Assembly: GCA_963543695.1 (NCBI GenBank)
Contig: CAUUCF010000009.1
Location: forward strand, 1 to 42,334
Direction of reading: 5' to 3'
DNA length: 42,334 bases
Origin: CAUUCF01 sp963543695
GTDB lineage: Bacteria; Pseudomonadota; Gammaproteobacteria; UBA9339
This document shows, one piece after another, positions 8,413 to 17,277 of this stretch. The notes beneath the pieces were generated by a model that made no database searches, had not been told where the DNA came from, and saw only the letters and a list, made by a program, of their open reading frames with translations. The position numbers were made by a program, and so were the translations under genes. Numbering within the stretch: position 1 is the stretch's first letter; every line of letters starts with the position of its first letter.

Positions 8413-8444
8413 GTTAATGTTAAAATTGGATTTGCAGGAAACTT

Positions 8445-9956
8445 ATGATAGGGAATCAAACGACACCACCTTCTAATACTATTGCCATAAATACATCAGA
8501 AAACGTTGATGATATATTCAAATTATTTAATGATTTAATGAAACCATTTATTGAAGGCCAAATAGATTATTTTACGGCCCTTGAGCAAATCACCAAAATA
8601 CCCGAGGGAGAATTCAAAGATAAAATATCGAATACCATAGACGAAATAATCAAGTACCGTAATACGAATGCAGTTAAACATTTTGAAACAGCAGTAACAT
8701 CAATCATGGAGGCAAAAGAGATTCTTTTGAAATTAAAAGAAAATACCTCTACAAAAGGAACACTAGTAGAATTTAAAGAGCAATTAAATCTTACTGTTCA
8801 AAATCTCATTCGTTTACTTTTTAAAAACATATTAATGACTTACACTAGTAATGCTTACTCAGAAATATTACTACGCCAAACTTATGCTAGCTTATCACCT
8901 GTTTTAAATCAGTCAAAATATCAAGAAGTTATTAAATTTAACCCAACTGACATTTTAAACCAAGTCGTAAAGACAAAAAAAGAACTTTCAGGAATTCTCA
9001 CCAGCATTGATTCTATAGAGAAGTTAGTCTCAGCAAATCAAACATTAGACGCACTCAAATTTAGTAAAGTAACTAAAGATCAAATAATCTTCGACAAGCT
9101 TGTTTATTTACTAAATAGTCAAAAAATGTCTGCTCTTAATAATCACCAACAAGAGATGTTGATTAATTACATGGTTAGTTATCTGCACTTAGATGCGAGT
9201 AATTGCAATATCTCCCCTGATGTTATTCGTTTTACTTATTCTAATACCATTCAAAATAATCTAGATCTTCTTTTATCAACCCAACCACAACAGTCTAATA
9301 CTAATTTAAATATAATTCTCACTTCTCTTAAAGATACAATACTAACTAATAGTTTTTTTAATTTTTATTTACAGACATTAAATAACGCCAAAACAAATTA
9401 TAGCATCATTGATAGTGTTAAAAACACTTATACTAATTTCTTAGATTTGACAAAGAATAAAAACATTACAGATCGTATGTTTAATAATGTGGTACGTATA
9501 GGTGATTTAGAGAATGAAAATATAGTGTTTATGTTATCTGTCGCTACAGGAATAATCAATAATGTTAGTATTACAAATATAGATTATTTATTTGATTACT
9601 CAAAGAAATCAGAATTTATTAATTGTACGACCATTAAAATGCATTTAGAAAACATGATTATTGCTCGATGTACCAATAGAGAATTTGTTCAAAAAATTAT
9701 TGATGGTCAATATACAGCTAATAAATTAATACAACAAGGATGCGATGCTAATCTAGCGTACACATTATTTGCTAACATTGAGTATTTAAAACAGATATTA
9801 GGTCCCGATACACTGTCTCCTCAGCAAGAAATAACCATTAATCAAGAGATAGAGTTAGAACAACCCCATCAAAATACTCAAGATCATTCAGAAGAAAAAC
9901 AACCTGATCCCCAAAAAGAGCAAGATGAAGTAACCCCTTATTGCTCAATGCAATAA
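8445..9956 (+). CDS. Unknown helical protein with C-terminal CaaX motif (candidate secreted effector)
   Basis: I do not recognise this 503-residue protein. It has no signal peptide or membrane segment. It appears almost wholly alpha-helical to about residue 456, rich in Asn, Leu, Ile and Thr. The last ~47 residues are a polar, Gln/Glu/Pro-rich, probably disordered tail containing HSEEKQ and KEQDE, and the protein ends in CSMQ with Cys500. That is a CaaX box of a type eukaryotic farnesyltransferase accepts (X = Gln), and acidic C-terminal patches resemble Dot/Icm 'E-block' secretion signals. The gene stands alone on the plus strand with its own promoter and SD. It is strongly CpG-poor: 3 CpG in 8701-9000 by my count against about 17 in 5581-5880 of gyrA. 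A host-lipidated effector is inference; no homologue is claimed. Confidence 0.85.
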   Translation: MIGNQTTPPSNTIAINTSENVDDIFKLFNDLMKPFIEGQIDYFTALEQITKIPEGEFKDKISNTIDEIIKYRNTNAVKHFETAVTSIMEAKEILLKLKENTSTKGTLVEFKEQLNLTVQNLIRLLFKNILMTYTSNAYSEILLRQTYASLSPVLNQSKYQEVIKFNPTDILNQVVKTKKELSGILTSIDSIEKLVSANQTLDALKFSKVTKDQIIFDKLVYLLNSQKMSALNNHQQEMLINYMVSYLHLDASNCNISPDVIRFTYSNTIQNNLDLLLSTQPQQSNTNLNIILTSLKDTILTNSFFNFYLQTLNNAKTNYSIIDSVKNTYTNFLDLTKNKNITDRMFNNVVRIGDLENENIVFMLSVATGIINNVSITNIDYLFDYSKKSEFINCTTIKMHLENMIIARCTNREFVQKIIDGQYTANKLIQQGCDANLAYTLFANIEYLKQILGPDTLSPQQEITINQEIELEQPHQNTQDHSEEKQPDPQKEQDEVTPYCSMQ

Positions 9957-9966
9957 TTACCTAAAT

Positions 9967-10000
9967 AGTCCCCTGATTATTTCTCAGTAATTAGGGAACT
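9967..10000. terminator. Stem-loop after the CaaX-protein gene, convergent with the tolA-like gene
   Basis: AGT(C)CCCTGATTA at 9967-9979 pairs with TAATTAGGG(A)ACT at 9988-10000, with one C-A mismatch and one G-T pair, around an 8-base loop. It starts 10 bases after the stop of the plus-strand gene, where a terminator is expected, though no T-run follows on either strand. Confidence 0.5.
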
Positions 10001-10035
10001 ATATTAAAGATATCATTATTGAATTAAGAATTGAA

Positions 10036-10061
10036 AGGTTTTATTACGTTATCAAAAACCT
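10036..10061 (-). terminator. Weak hairpin at the end of the tolA-like gene
   Basis: AGGTTTT (10036-10042) and AAAACCT (10055-10061) form a 7-bp stem overlapping the stop codon. On the minus strand it is followed by TTTC and AT-rich sequence. It may end the permease-to-tolA transcript. Confidence 0.35.
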
Positions 10062-10866
10062 AATAATCTTCTCTAAAAGTGATTTTTAATTCTAAAAAAG
10101 CTAAAGCTGCTTTTTGATCACTCGGCAAAGAAAAAGGTTGAGCAGCATAAATGGCTTCACTACTAGAAACGTTTAAACTTTCGTTCCCTGAACTAGCAAC
10201 CAACACTATTTTCTGCACTTCCCCCTGTAATGATAAATAAACTTTCCAAGTACAGAAATCTTTTGGTGATAAACTTAAAGGTTTGACCCAATGTCGCATA
10301 ATCATTTGTATGATTTGTTGTTCATAACTAAAAAGCCCTTCTTGTTGCTCCAAATTTACTAACGATGCTTCGTGCCCAGAATGACGATCAAATTCCGTTT
10401 GCATTGTTATTTGTTGGGTAGTTTCAAAGGCTGATTCCGATTTTATCATTTTTAAGTCCGAAGTTTGAATTTCAGTTTTTACGGCTTGATTCTGTGGTTG
10501 ATTACCAATTAAAAGTTGATTATTACCTTTTGTTGTTATTTTTTTCGTTACTTTCCGTTGTTCACCGATTACTTTACTAATTTTTGGCAGTTTTTCGTTA
10601 TTCGTTTTTAACGGTGCCTGAATCGCAGGAACTTGCGCTGTCTTATTTTGAATATTTTTAGTTTTAACTACCAATTTAGAACTAGACGGTACCGGCAAAC
10701 GTGCTAAATTAACGTATCTATAATTTTGATTAGGTATCCTGTTCATCGGAACGGTTTTTCCTTTAGACAGGAAAATAAAAAACGTTAAATGAAACAAAAA
10801 AGTGAATAACCAAGCTTGTTGCCAAAAAGAAAATGCTCCTTTTTTTTTAATTATCGGCAACTTCAT
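10060..10866 (-). CDS. TolA/TonB-like envelope energy-transducing protein
   Basis: The 268-residue protein has a short cytoplasmic N-terminus, one membrane helix (about residues 15-35), a long polar periplasmic stretch rich in Lys, Gln and Thr (about 40-180), and a compact C-terminal domain (about 182-268). That domain has MRHWVKPL, then CTWKVYLSLQGEV and a SSSEAIYAAQPF segment, which fits the C-terminal domain of TolA better than TonB. TolA links the inner-membrane proton-driven TolQR motor to TolB/Pal during division. It is shorter than E. coli TolA (421), and none of tolQ, tolR, tolB or pal lies in this window. Its ATG overlaps the fumC stop (ATGA), so it is the last gene of the unit. TolA versus another TonB-family protein is not settled. 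Confidence 0.65.
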   Translation of the reverse strand: MKLPIIKKKGAFSFWQQAWLFTFLFHLTFFIFLSKGKTVPMNRIPNQNYRYVNLARLPVPSSSKLVVKTKNIQNKTAQVPAIQAPLKTNNEKLPKISKVIGEQRKVTKKITTKGNNQLLIGNQPQNQAVKTEIQTSDLKMIKSESAFETTQQITMQTEFDRHSGHEASLVNLEQQEGLFSYEQQIIQMIMRHWVKPLSLSPKDFCTWKVYLSLQGEVQKIVLVASSGNESLNVSSSEAIYAAQPFSLPSDQKAALAFLELKITFREDY

Positions 10867-12227
10867 TTTTTACCCATGACTTGCTTAAGATGCTCTTCGT
10901 ACTCCTCTTTAGTTAAATATCCTAAATCTAATAATGCTTTTTTTAAAGAAACTTCTTTTTCGGTAGCGTACTTAACCGCTTTAGCCATTCGATCATAACC
11001 TAATAAACTATTGAAGATCGCGGCAAAACTTGCAGTACTCTTTAAAAATTGTTCGTTTTTAGTACGGTTAATTTTAATTTTCGCTAAAACTAATTTAGCA
11101 AAATTTTTCGTTCCATCCGTTAATAATTCGATCATTTGACGTAAATTATAAATAATTAGCGGATTAAAAGTATTTAATTCGAAATTACCTTGTGAATTAG
11201 CCATACTAATCGTTAGATCATTCCCAAAAACTTGTAAAGCGATCATCATTAACGCTTCACATTGAGTTGGATTCACTTTCCCCGGCATAATTGAAGAACC
11301 AGGTTCATTAGAAGGTAAAATCAACTCCCCGATTCCTCCCACAGGTCCAGATGATAACCACCTTAAATCGTTTGCCATTTTATATAAAGCGGTTGACAAC
11401 GTTTTTAAAGTACCGCTCACTAACACTAACGTATCGTGAGCAGCAATTAAAGCAAAGCGATTTTTAGCCACGGTAAATTTAATTTTTGTCCAACAATTTA
11501 AAGAAACTAAAGCTTGATTTACAATATTACGCGGACAATTAATCCCGTTACCAACAGCCGTTCCGCCCAAAGGAATGGCCGATAATTGTTTTAATAAAAT
11601 TTTTATTTTTTTATAGCTAATATCGATTTGCTCTAAATAACCCGAAAACTCTTCGGCAAAGGTTAACGGCACCGCATCTTGTAAATGAGTTCGACCTAAT
11701 TTTAAAATACTTCGCCATTTTCTCACTAACACTTGCAAGCTATTTTTTAAAAGATGGATAGCCGGTAAAAGTTGTTCTTTTAAAGCAATGGCGGTAATCA
11801 AATGCATTGCACTAGGAAATAAATCGTTCGTCGATTGAAACCGGTTAATATCATCGTTCGGATGAATTTTCTTGCTTCCCATTGGAAATCCTAAAATTTC
11901 ACAAGCCCGATTAGCAACTACCTCGTTTAAATTCATGTTCGTTTGAGTTCCACTACCTGACTGCCAAATTTTTAAAGGAAAATGTTTATTTAATTTGCCA
12001 GCAATTACCTCATCTAACGCTTGAATAATTGCGTTCGTTTTTTCTTTGCTCCAATCTTTACAAACCAATAAATAAGCTTTTTTGATTAAAGCTAAAGCGT
12101 TGATCACAAGCATTGGCATTCTTTCGCTACCCATATTAAAATTATGACGTGCACGCTCCGTTTGAATGCCCCAATAATTACCTAAATCTATTTTAACTTC
12201 TCCTAAAATATCTTTTTCAATTCTCAT
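10863..12227 (-). CDS. fumC: Class II fumarate hydratase
   Basis: Interconverts fumarate and malate in the TCA cycle; this class needs no Fe-S cluster. The 454 residues fit FumC. Substrate-site motifs are GSGTQTNMNLNEV (about 94-106) and NDLFPSAMH; the family signature loop GSSIMPGKVNP is near 310-320. The Thr/His pair of the SS motif is seen in LGRTHLQDAVP. It starts 17 bases after cpdA and overlaps the tolA-like start by 4. It lies in an operon with transporter and signalling genes rather than other TCA genes. Confidence 0.95.
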   Translation of the reverse strand: MRIEKDILGEVKIDLGNYWGIQTERARHNFNMGSERMPMLVINALALIKKAYLLVCKDWSKEKTNAIIQALDEVIAGKLNKHFPLKIWQSGSGTQTNMNLNEVVANRACEILGFPMGSKKIHPNDDINRFQSTNDLFPSAMHLITAIALKEQLLPAIHLLKNSLQVLVRKWRSILKLGRTHLQDAVPLTFAEEFSGYLEQIDISYKKIKILLKQLSAIPLGGTAVGNGINCPRNIVNQALVSLNCWTKIKFTVAKNRFALIAAHDTLVLVSGTLKTLSTALYKMANDLRWLSSGPVGGIGELILPSNEPGSSIMPGKVNPTQCEALMMIALQVFGNDLTISMANSQGNFELNTFNPLIIYNLRQMIELLTDGTKNFAKLVLAKIKINRTKNEQFLKSTASFAAIFNSLLGYDRMAKAVKYATEKEVSLKKALLDLGYLTKEEYEEHLKQVMGKK

Positions 12228-12244
12228 ATCTACATTACTTTAAA

Positions 12245-13063
12245 TTAATAACTTGCTACCGTATTATCAGGTAAAAATTTTTTACTGTAATCTAAACGTT
12301 CACAGATACTTTTAAAATTTCCATCGCAATATAATTTGATCCAACGGTAACCAGGCATTTTTTCGTCTAGACTAAAATTGTCCTTTAAAACGGCAAATTG
12401 CCAACCAACGGCCGGAGCAGTAAAGAAAGCCACCTTTTGGTAATTAAAATAAGTTTCTTGATGGACATGACCCGCAAAAACCCCTTTTAAATAAGTTTGT
12501 TGATTTTCTTTTAACCAATAATTTTCTAATAGATTAAAAAATTGAGCACTGTTTACTATTTTACTTTGATCTAACCAGATACTATCCACGGTAAATAAAG
12601 GATGGTGCATAAAGATAATTTGATATTTTTTCTTTTGTGCTTGCGCTTTTAATAGTTCAAAAGCCTGTAAAGATAAACGCCCATAAACTTCTGAAGGTAC
12701 GTGTGTATTCAGCAAAATAATTTCCCATTCTGGCATTTGAGGAAGCGAAATTACCGTTTCTGCTACCCCAAAATTGCTTTGAAAGATCGTTAAATCATCA
12801 TGATTTCCCATGGTAGCATATAAAGGTACCGCTAATTTACTTAATATTTTTTTAGCCAAAGCATACGATTCAAAAGAATAATCTTGCGAAAGATCCCCCG
12901 TAATTACAACCATATCCGGATAAATTCTTCCTTTATTGCTTAATAGCTGTTCGACAATTTTGCTTAAATGATCATACGGATTAACTTTTAAAAATTTATC
13001 TCTGCAATTTTTAAAAAGATGGAGATCAGATAATTGTAAAATAGTAAGATAATCCTTTTGCAT
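12245..13063 (-). CDS. cpdA: Calcineurin-like phosphoesterase, CpdA type (3',5'-cAMP phosphodiesterase)
   Basis: A two-metal phosphoesterase of 272 residues. The five metal-site motifs are in order: SDLHLF (DxH), TGDLSQ (GD), MGNHDD (GNHD), MHHPLF and AGHVHQE (GHxH). Among related families, length and spacing fit CpdA, which degrades cAMP. That would imply cAMP signalling in the cell, but no cyclase or CRP gene is visible here, so the substrate is inferred. I start at the ATG at 13063, with AGG upstream. A TTG two codons earlier is possible. It begins 7 bases after the ABC ATPase stop and precedes fumC in one unit. Confidence 0.8.
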   Translation of the reverse strand: MQKDYLTILQLSDLHLFKNCRDKFLKVNPYDHLSKIVEQLLSNKGRIYPDMVVITGDLSQDYSFESYALAKKILSKLAVPLYATMGNHDDLTIFQSNFGVAETVISLPQMPEWEIILLNTHVPSEVYGRLSLQAFELLKAQAQKKKYQIIFMHHPLFTVDSIWLDQSKIVNSAQFFNLLENYWLKENQQTYLKGVFAGHVHQETYFNYQKVAFFTAPAVGWQFAVLKDNFSLDEKMPGYRWIKLYCDGNFKSICERLDYSKKFLPDNTVASY

Positions 13064-13070
13064 AACCAAC

Positions 13071-14360
13071 CTATTTTGGGTTTTCTAAACTTAATTCTCC
13101 TTTATTATAATCGTACGCAAAAATTTCCGCATAACGTCCCCATTCAATTACTACTTTTAAAGTTTCTTCTGCCGCTTCTTTATTCAGATAATCTTCTAAT
13201 TCTCCTAAAAAACGATCAACGGACGCCACGTGTTCCGGCCTTTCGTCTAATACTCTACGGATATAATAAGCTAAAGGTACCGTTTTTAATAGTTGTTTAG
13301 CAAAAATCTTCTTTCGTTCTAGAATATCGGCATCGGCAAATGCTTTACCAACCTCGCTTAATTCGATATCCCCCCCTAACACGCGCGCAAAACGTAAAAT
13401 CTCTAAAGTTTCAGTAATAGGAAAAAGATCGTCAATTTCCAAATACAATTCATCAGCTAATACTGGTAAATCAATTTTTTTATTCAAATATTCTGGTTTT
13501 ACTAACATGTCTAATAATCCGGCAATTTCCGATACCTGCACGTTCGGTAACTTATAGCCAAAACCTATCGGTTTATAGCGAAAACTTACCCCAAACTCGT
13601 TTTTAGTCGTCGTCATTAACCGGTAAATTTCGTCGACCAACCAACGGAATTTAGGATTACTTTCTTCACGCGGATGCGGCAAATCTACTTTTAAAGCCGT
13701 TTGAATCCTTCCATCGCCTACAATGATAATCCGATCCGCTAAAAGGGCGGCTTCAGTAATATTATGAGTCACTAAAATAAAAGATTTAGCCTTAGTTTGT
13801 TTATCTAACCATAGATCTAACAAATCGTTACGTAACGTATCTGCCGTTAATACGTCTAAGGCCGAAAAAGCTTCATCCATTAACAAAATTTCTGGATCAA
13901 CCACTAAAGCTCTTGCAAAACCTACTCGTTGTTTCATTCCACCCGACAATTCTTTAGGATATGCCGATTCAAAACCATCTAAACCGACCATATCAATCGC
14001 TTTTAGTGCTTTAGTACGACATACTTCTTCACTTTCTCCTAAAGCCTCTAGCCCTAATTCTACGTTTTGTAAAACCGTCAACCAAGGCATCAAAGCAAAA
14101 CTTTGAAAAACCATTGAAATCCCCGAAGCCGGAGCATTAATGGGAGTTCCTTTAAAAATAGCTTTACCCTTCGTAGGAGCAATTAGACCAGCGATAATCC
14201 GCAATAAAGTAGATTTTCCGGACCCAGATTTTCCTAAAATAGCCACAATTTCGTCTTCGTATAATTCTAGATTAATTTTATCCAAAACTACGTGTTCTTG
14301 ATTAGCACTTTTAAAGATCTTAGTGATTCCTTCTAAACTAATTAAAACTTTAGATTCCAT
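13071..14360 (-). CDS. ABC transporter ATPase with AAA-associated C-terminal domain
   Basis: Nucleotide-binding subunit of a nitrate/sulfonate/taurine-type importer. Walker A GKSGSGKST is at residues 43-51, then the Q-loop, signature LSGGMKQR (near 138) and Walker B ILLMDEAFSALD. Beyond about residue 250 comes the AAA-associated domain found in this subfamily, making 429 residues against ~260 for a simple ATPase. It follows the fused permease by 3 bases, so the two encode one transporter. No substrate-binding protein is nearby, which is common for this pair, and the substrate cannot be read from sequence. Confidence 0.88.
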   Translation of the reverse strand: MESKVLISLEGITKIFKSANQEHVVLDKINLELYEDEIVAILGKSGSGKSTLLRIIAGLIAPTKGKAIFKGTPINAPASGISMVFQSFALMPWLTVLQNVELGLEALGESEEVCRTKALKAIDMVGLDGFESAYPKELSGGMKQRVGFARALVVDPEILLMDEAFSALDVLTADTLRNDLLDLWLDKQTKAKSFILVTHNITEAALLADRIIIVGDGRIQTALKVDLPHPREESNPKFRWLVDEIYRLMTTTKNEFGVSFRYKPIGFGYKLPNVQVSEIAGLLDMLVKPEYLNKKIDLPVLADELYLEIDDLFPITETLEILRFARVLGGDIELSEVGKAFADADILERKKIFAKQLLKTVPLAYYIRRVLDERPEHVASVDRFLGELEDYLNKEAAEETLKVVIEWGRYAEIFAYDYNKGELSLENPK

Positions 14361-14363
14361 ATT

Positions 14364-16088
14364 TTAATACCTAAAACGTTCTGAGACATAGTCATACAAA
14401 GGTTTCCAAAATAATCGGTTAATTATAAAGACGATAATGCACATAATAACCGTACCTAACGCAATTTTTAAAGAATTTCCCAAATCCACTTGTTCACAAA
14501 TATACGCTCCTAAACCAGTAGCTAAAATCACTTGATCTTTCCATTTGATGACTTCTGCTACAATACTAGCGTTCCAAGCTCCTCCCGCTGCAGTAATGGC
14601 CCCCGTTACTAAATATGGAGCAATTCCAGGTAAAATTAATTTTTTCCACCATAACCAACCTCTAATTTTAAAATTATCGGCAGCTAATCGTATTTCTAAC
14701 GGAATTTTACTCGCTCCAGCTATTACGTTAAATAAAATATACCACTGAGTTCCTAAAATAATTAAAGGGGAAACAAAAATTTCTACGTTTAATTGAAAAG
14801 TAATAATCAAAAAAGCGAAAAAAGAAAAAAATAAGTTAGCCGGGAAAGCGGCTAAAAATTGTATAATCGGTTGTAAGATCGCTACCCATTTAGGACGCAA
14901 ACCAATCCACACCCCGATAGGGATCCAAAATAAGGCCGAAATTAAAATTAAAACAAAAACTCGTAGTCCGGTAATACCTCCCAAATAAAAAACATGTATT
15001 ATTTCACGATAATTAATTTTTTGCACGATTAAAAAAATTAAAGAAAAAATCGTAATTCCCGCGATTAAAAATACGATTAAATAGTATAAAAATTTAAAAA
15101 ATCCAACGTTTTTTTTATTAACTTCATTCGTATCAACTTTGTTAAAAAAAGGTAAATTAAGAAATTTATGCCAAATTTTTTTCAAAAAAATTTGTAAAAC
15201 GTCACCAAATTGAGAACGTTGAAATAAAGACCATACCCAAGGTTTTTTACTATCTTCGCTTTGATAATCCTCTTTAAAATTATCGATCCAATATAAAATC
15301 GGACGAAAAATCATTTGATCGTATAAAAAAATTAACAATAACATAAAAAAAATAGCGTTAAATAACGCCGTGATATTCCCGGTCTGATTTGCCATAAAAA
15401 TGTAAGAACCGATTCCCGGTAAAGTAATATCGTTTCCCGCAAACGAAAAGGCCTCACAAGCAATGACAAAAAACCAACTTCCCGATAACGACATCATCAT
15501 ATTCCAAACTAATCCGGGAGCAGCATAAGGAACCTCTACTTGCCAAAATTTACGCCACGGCGTTAAACGTAACATCGCGGCCGCTTCTTCTAATTCCCAA
15601 GGTACTGATTTTAATTCCTGATAAAAATTAAGGATCATGTTCCAAACTTGAGCCGTAAAAACCCCAAAAATAGCTGCACATTCTAGTCCGATTAAATTAT
15701 TTTTAAAAATCATGATAAAACCGGCTACCGCAAAAGCTAAGAAACTAAGGATCGGAACCGATTGTAAAATATCGACAAGTGGAATAATAATCCGTTCACA
15801 ATAACGATTTTTAGCCGCTAAGGTTCCTAAAATTAAAGTAGCTAGTAAAGAAAAACCTAACGCGATAAATAGCCGAATAATCGTTCTTAATCCGTAACCT
15901 GGCAAAGCAAATAAAGATAAATTAATCGGTAATTGTTCTCCCAAATGATAAGTCCCTACCATTTGGAAACATCCCCAACCAAATAAAAATAGGACCCCGA
16001 TAATAATAAATAAAGCCAAAACATCCCAATAAGTAGAAAATGGCCAAGTAGTTACTTCGTTTTTGCTGTAAGTCTTTTTGATACTCAC
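14364..16088 (-). CDS. Fused two-domain ABC transporter permease
   Basis: The 574-residue inner-membrane protein is two BPD_transp_1-type permease domains in one chain. The first has its EAA loop around the ELEEAAAMLRLTPWRKF segment; the second around the IPLEIRLAADNFKIRGWLWW segment. About twelve membrane helices are apparent, with a charged linker between the halves. Such fusions pair with the AAA-associated ATPase encoded next. I prefer the GTG at 16088, because AGGTG at 16098-16102 lies 9 bases upstream. A GTG at 16100 would overlap that SD. It is the first gene of the permease-ATPase-cpdA-fumC-tolA unit, with a strong promoter just upstream. Substrate unknown. Confidence 0.87.
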   Translation of the reverse strand: MSIKKTYSKNEVTTWPFSTYWDVLALFIIIGVLFLFGWGCFQMVGTYHLGEQLPINLSLFALPGYGLRTIIRLFIALGFSLLATLILGTLAAKNRYCERIIIPLVDILQSVPILSFLAFAVAGFIMIFKNNLIGLECAAIFGVFTAQVWNMILNFYQELKSVPWELEEAAAMLRLTPWRKFWQVEVPYAAPGLVWNMMMSLSGSWFFVIACEAFSFAGNDITLPGIGSYIFMANQTGNITALFNAIFFMLLLIFLYDQMIFRPILYWIDNFKEDYQSEDSKKPWVWSLFQRSQFGDVLQIFLKKIWHKFLNLPFFNKVDTNEVNKKNVGFFKFLYYLIVFLIAGITIFSLIFLIVQKINYREIIHVFYLGGITGLRVFVLILISALFWIPIGVWIGLRPKWVAILQPIIQFLAAFPANLFFSFFAFLIITFQLNVEIFVSPLIILGTQWYILFNVIAGASKIPLEIRLAADNFKIRGWLWWKKLILPGIAPYLVTGAITAAGGAWNASIVAEVIKWKDQVILATGLGAYICEQVDLGNSLKIALGTVIMCIIVFIINRLFWKPLYDYVSERFRY

Positions 16089-16116
16089 TATATTACACAC
16101 CTATTATTATGATTTA

Positions 16117-16145
16117 AGTATACTAAAAATCAATTTAGTTCACAA
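16117..16145 (-). promoter_or_regulatory. Sigma-70 promoter of the permease-ATPase-cpdA-fumC-tolA unit
   Basis: TTGTGA (16140-16145) and TATACT (16117-16122) are exactly 17 bases apart on the minus strand. The predicted transcript starts near 16110, about 22 bases before the preferred GTG start, with the SD AGGTG inside. It is one of the best promoter matches in the window. Confidence 0.65.
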
Positions 16146-16275
16146 TATCACTTTTTTTAATAACGGTTAACTTTTTATCAAAATATTTAGATAATTTAAA
16201 ATCAAAAATATTAATTTTTCTATAAAATATTTAACAAATACCTAGTTAATATCTTATATTTACGTTTAATTTTTG

Positions 16276-17277
16276 TTAAAAATTAATGCGATTTTTTATA
16301 AAATAGTTACGAATTTCTTCACTAACAATTCTTCCTCTCGGGGTACGTAATAAATATCCTTGTTGTAATAAATAAGGTTCTAAAACATCTTCAATGGTCC
16401 CCTTTTCTTCACCTAAAACCGCCGATAAAGTTTCAATTCCTACGGGACCACCGTTAAACTTTTCCAAAATAATCGACAATAACCTACGATCTAACGCATC
16501 GAAACCTCGATGATCGACCCCTAGTAAAGTCAGCGCTTCATCTGCTACTTCTCGACTAATAATCCCGTTTGCTTTAATTTGCGCAAAATCTCTTACTCGT
16601 CGTAATAAACGATTAGCAATACGAGGTGTACCACGAGATCGCTTCGCCATTTCTAAAGTTCCTGATTCTTCAATTTCAATTTTTAAGAGACGCGCTGAGC
16701 GATCAATAATCTTAGCTAAGTCTTGTTCCTGATAAAATTCTAACCGCTGAATAATCCCAAAACGATCCCTCAACGGAGAAGTCAAAAGCCCTGCTCTAGT
16801 AGTGGCTCCGATTAAAGTGAACGGGGGTAATTCTAATTTAATTGAACGAGCAGCAGGACCTTCTCCAATAATGATATCTAAACGATAATCCTCCATGGCC
16901 GGATATAAAATTTCCTCAATAACCGGACTCAAACGATGAATTTCATCGATAAATAAAATATCGTTTGGCTCTAAATTCGTTAAAATAGCCGCTAAATCTC
17001 CTGCTTTTTCCAAAACTGGGCCCGAAGTTTGCCTTAAATTAACCCCTAATTCGGTCGCAATTACCCCTGCTAAAGTAGTTTTACCTAAACCAGGAGGACC
17101 AAAAACTAATACGTGGTCTAACGCCTCTCCTCTTTTTAAACAAGCTTGGATAAAAATTTGTAACTGTTCCTTAACCGTTTCTTGACCAATATAGTCAGCT
17201 AAATATTTAGGTCGAAGAATGTTATCCACTAAATCTTCCTGACAAGCTTTTGGTGTCAAAATACGCCCTTTATCCAT
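16276..17277 (-). CDS. ruvB: Holliday junction branch migration ATPase RuvB
   Basis: AAA+ motor that drives branch migration with RuvA. The 333 residues have the usual length. Walker A GPPGLGKTT is near 60-68, Walker B ILFIDEIHR near 107-115, sensor GATTRAGLL near 157, and a winged-helix C-terminus ends in TPRGR. It directly abuts ruvA and closes the proS...ruvB unit. The 175-base gap to the permease holds that gene's promoter and no clear ruvB terminator. Confidence 0.98.
   Translation of the reverse strand: MDKGRILTPKACQEDLVDNILRPKYLADYIGQETVKEQLQIFIQACLKRGEALDHVLVFGPPGLGKTTLAGVIATELGVNLRQTSGPVLEKAGDLAAILTNLEPNDILFIDEIHRLSPVIEEILYPAMEDYRLDIIIGEGPAARSIKLELPPFTLIGATTRAGLLTSPLRDRFGIIQRLEFYQEQDLAKIIDRSARLLKIEIEESGTLEMAKRSRGTPRIANRLLRRVRDFAQIKANGIISREVADEALTLLGVDHRGFDALDRRLLSIILEKFNGGPVGIETLSAVLGEEKGTIEDVLEPYLLQQGYLLRTPRGRIVSEEIRNYFIKNRINF

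Noticed and set aside
8330..8445. PmrA- or CpxR-type sites upstream of the CaaX gene, as for Legionella effectors
   Set aside because: Only single TTAAT-like half sites were seen, without the second repeat at the right spacing.
10816..10998. Plus-strand open frame across the fumC/tolA-like junction
   Set aside because: Antisense to both genes, no ribosome-binding site, and composition explained by the opposite-strand codons.
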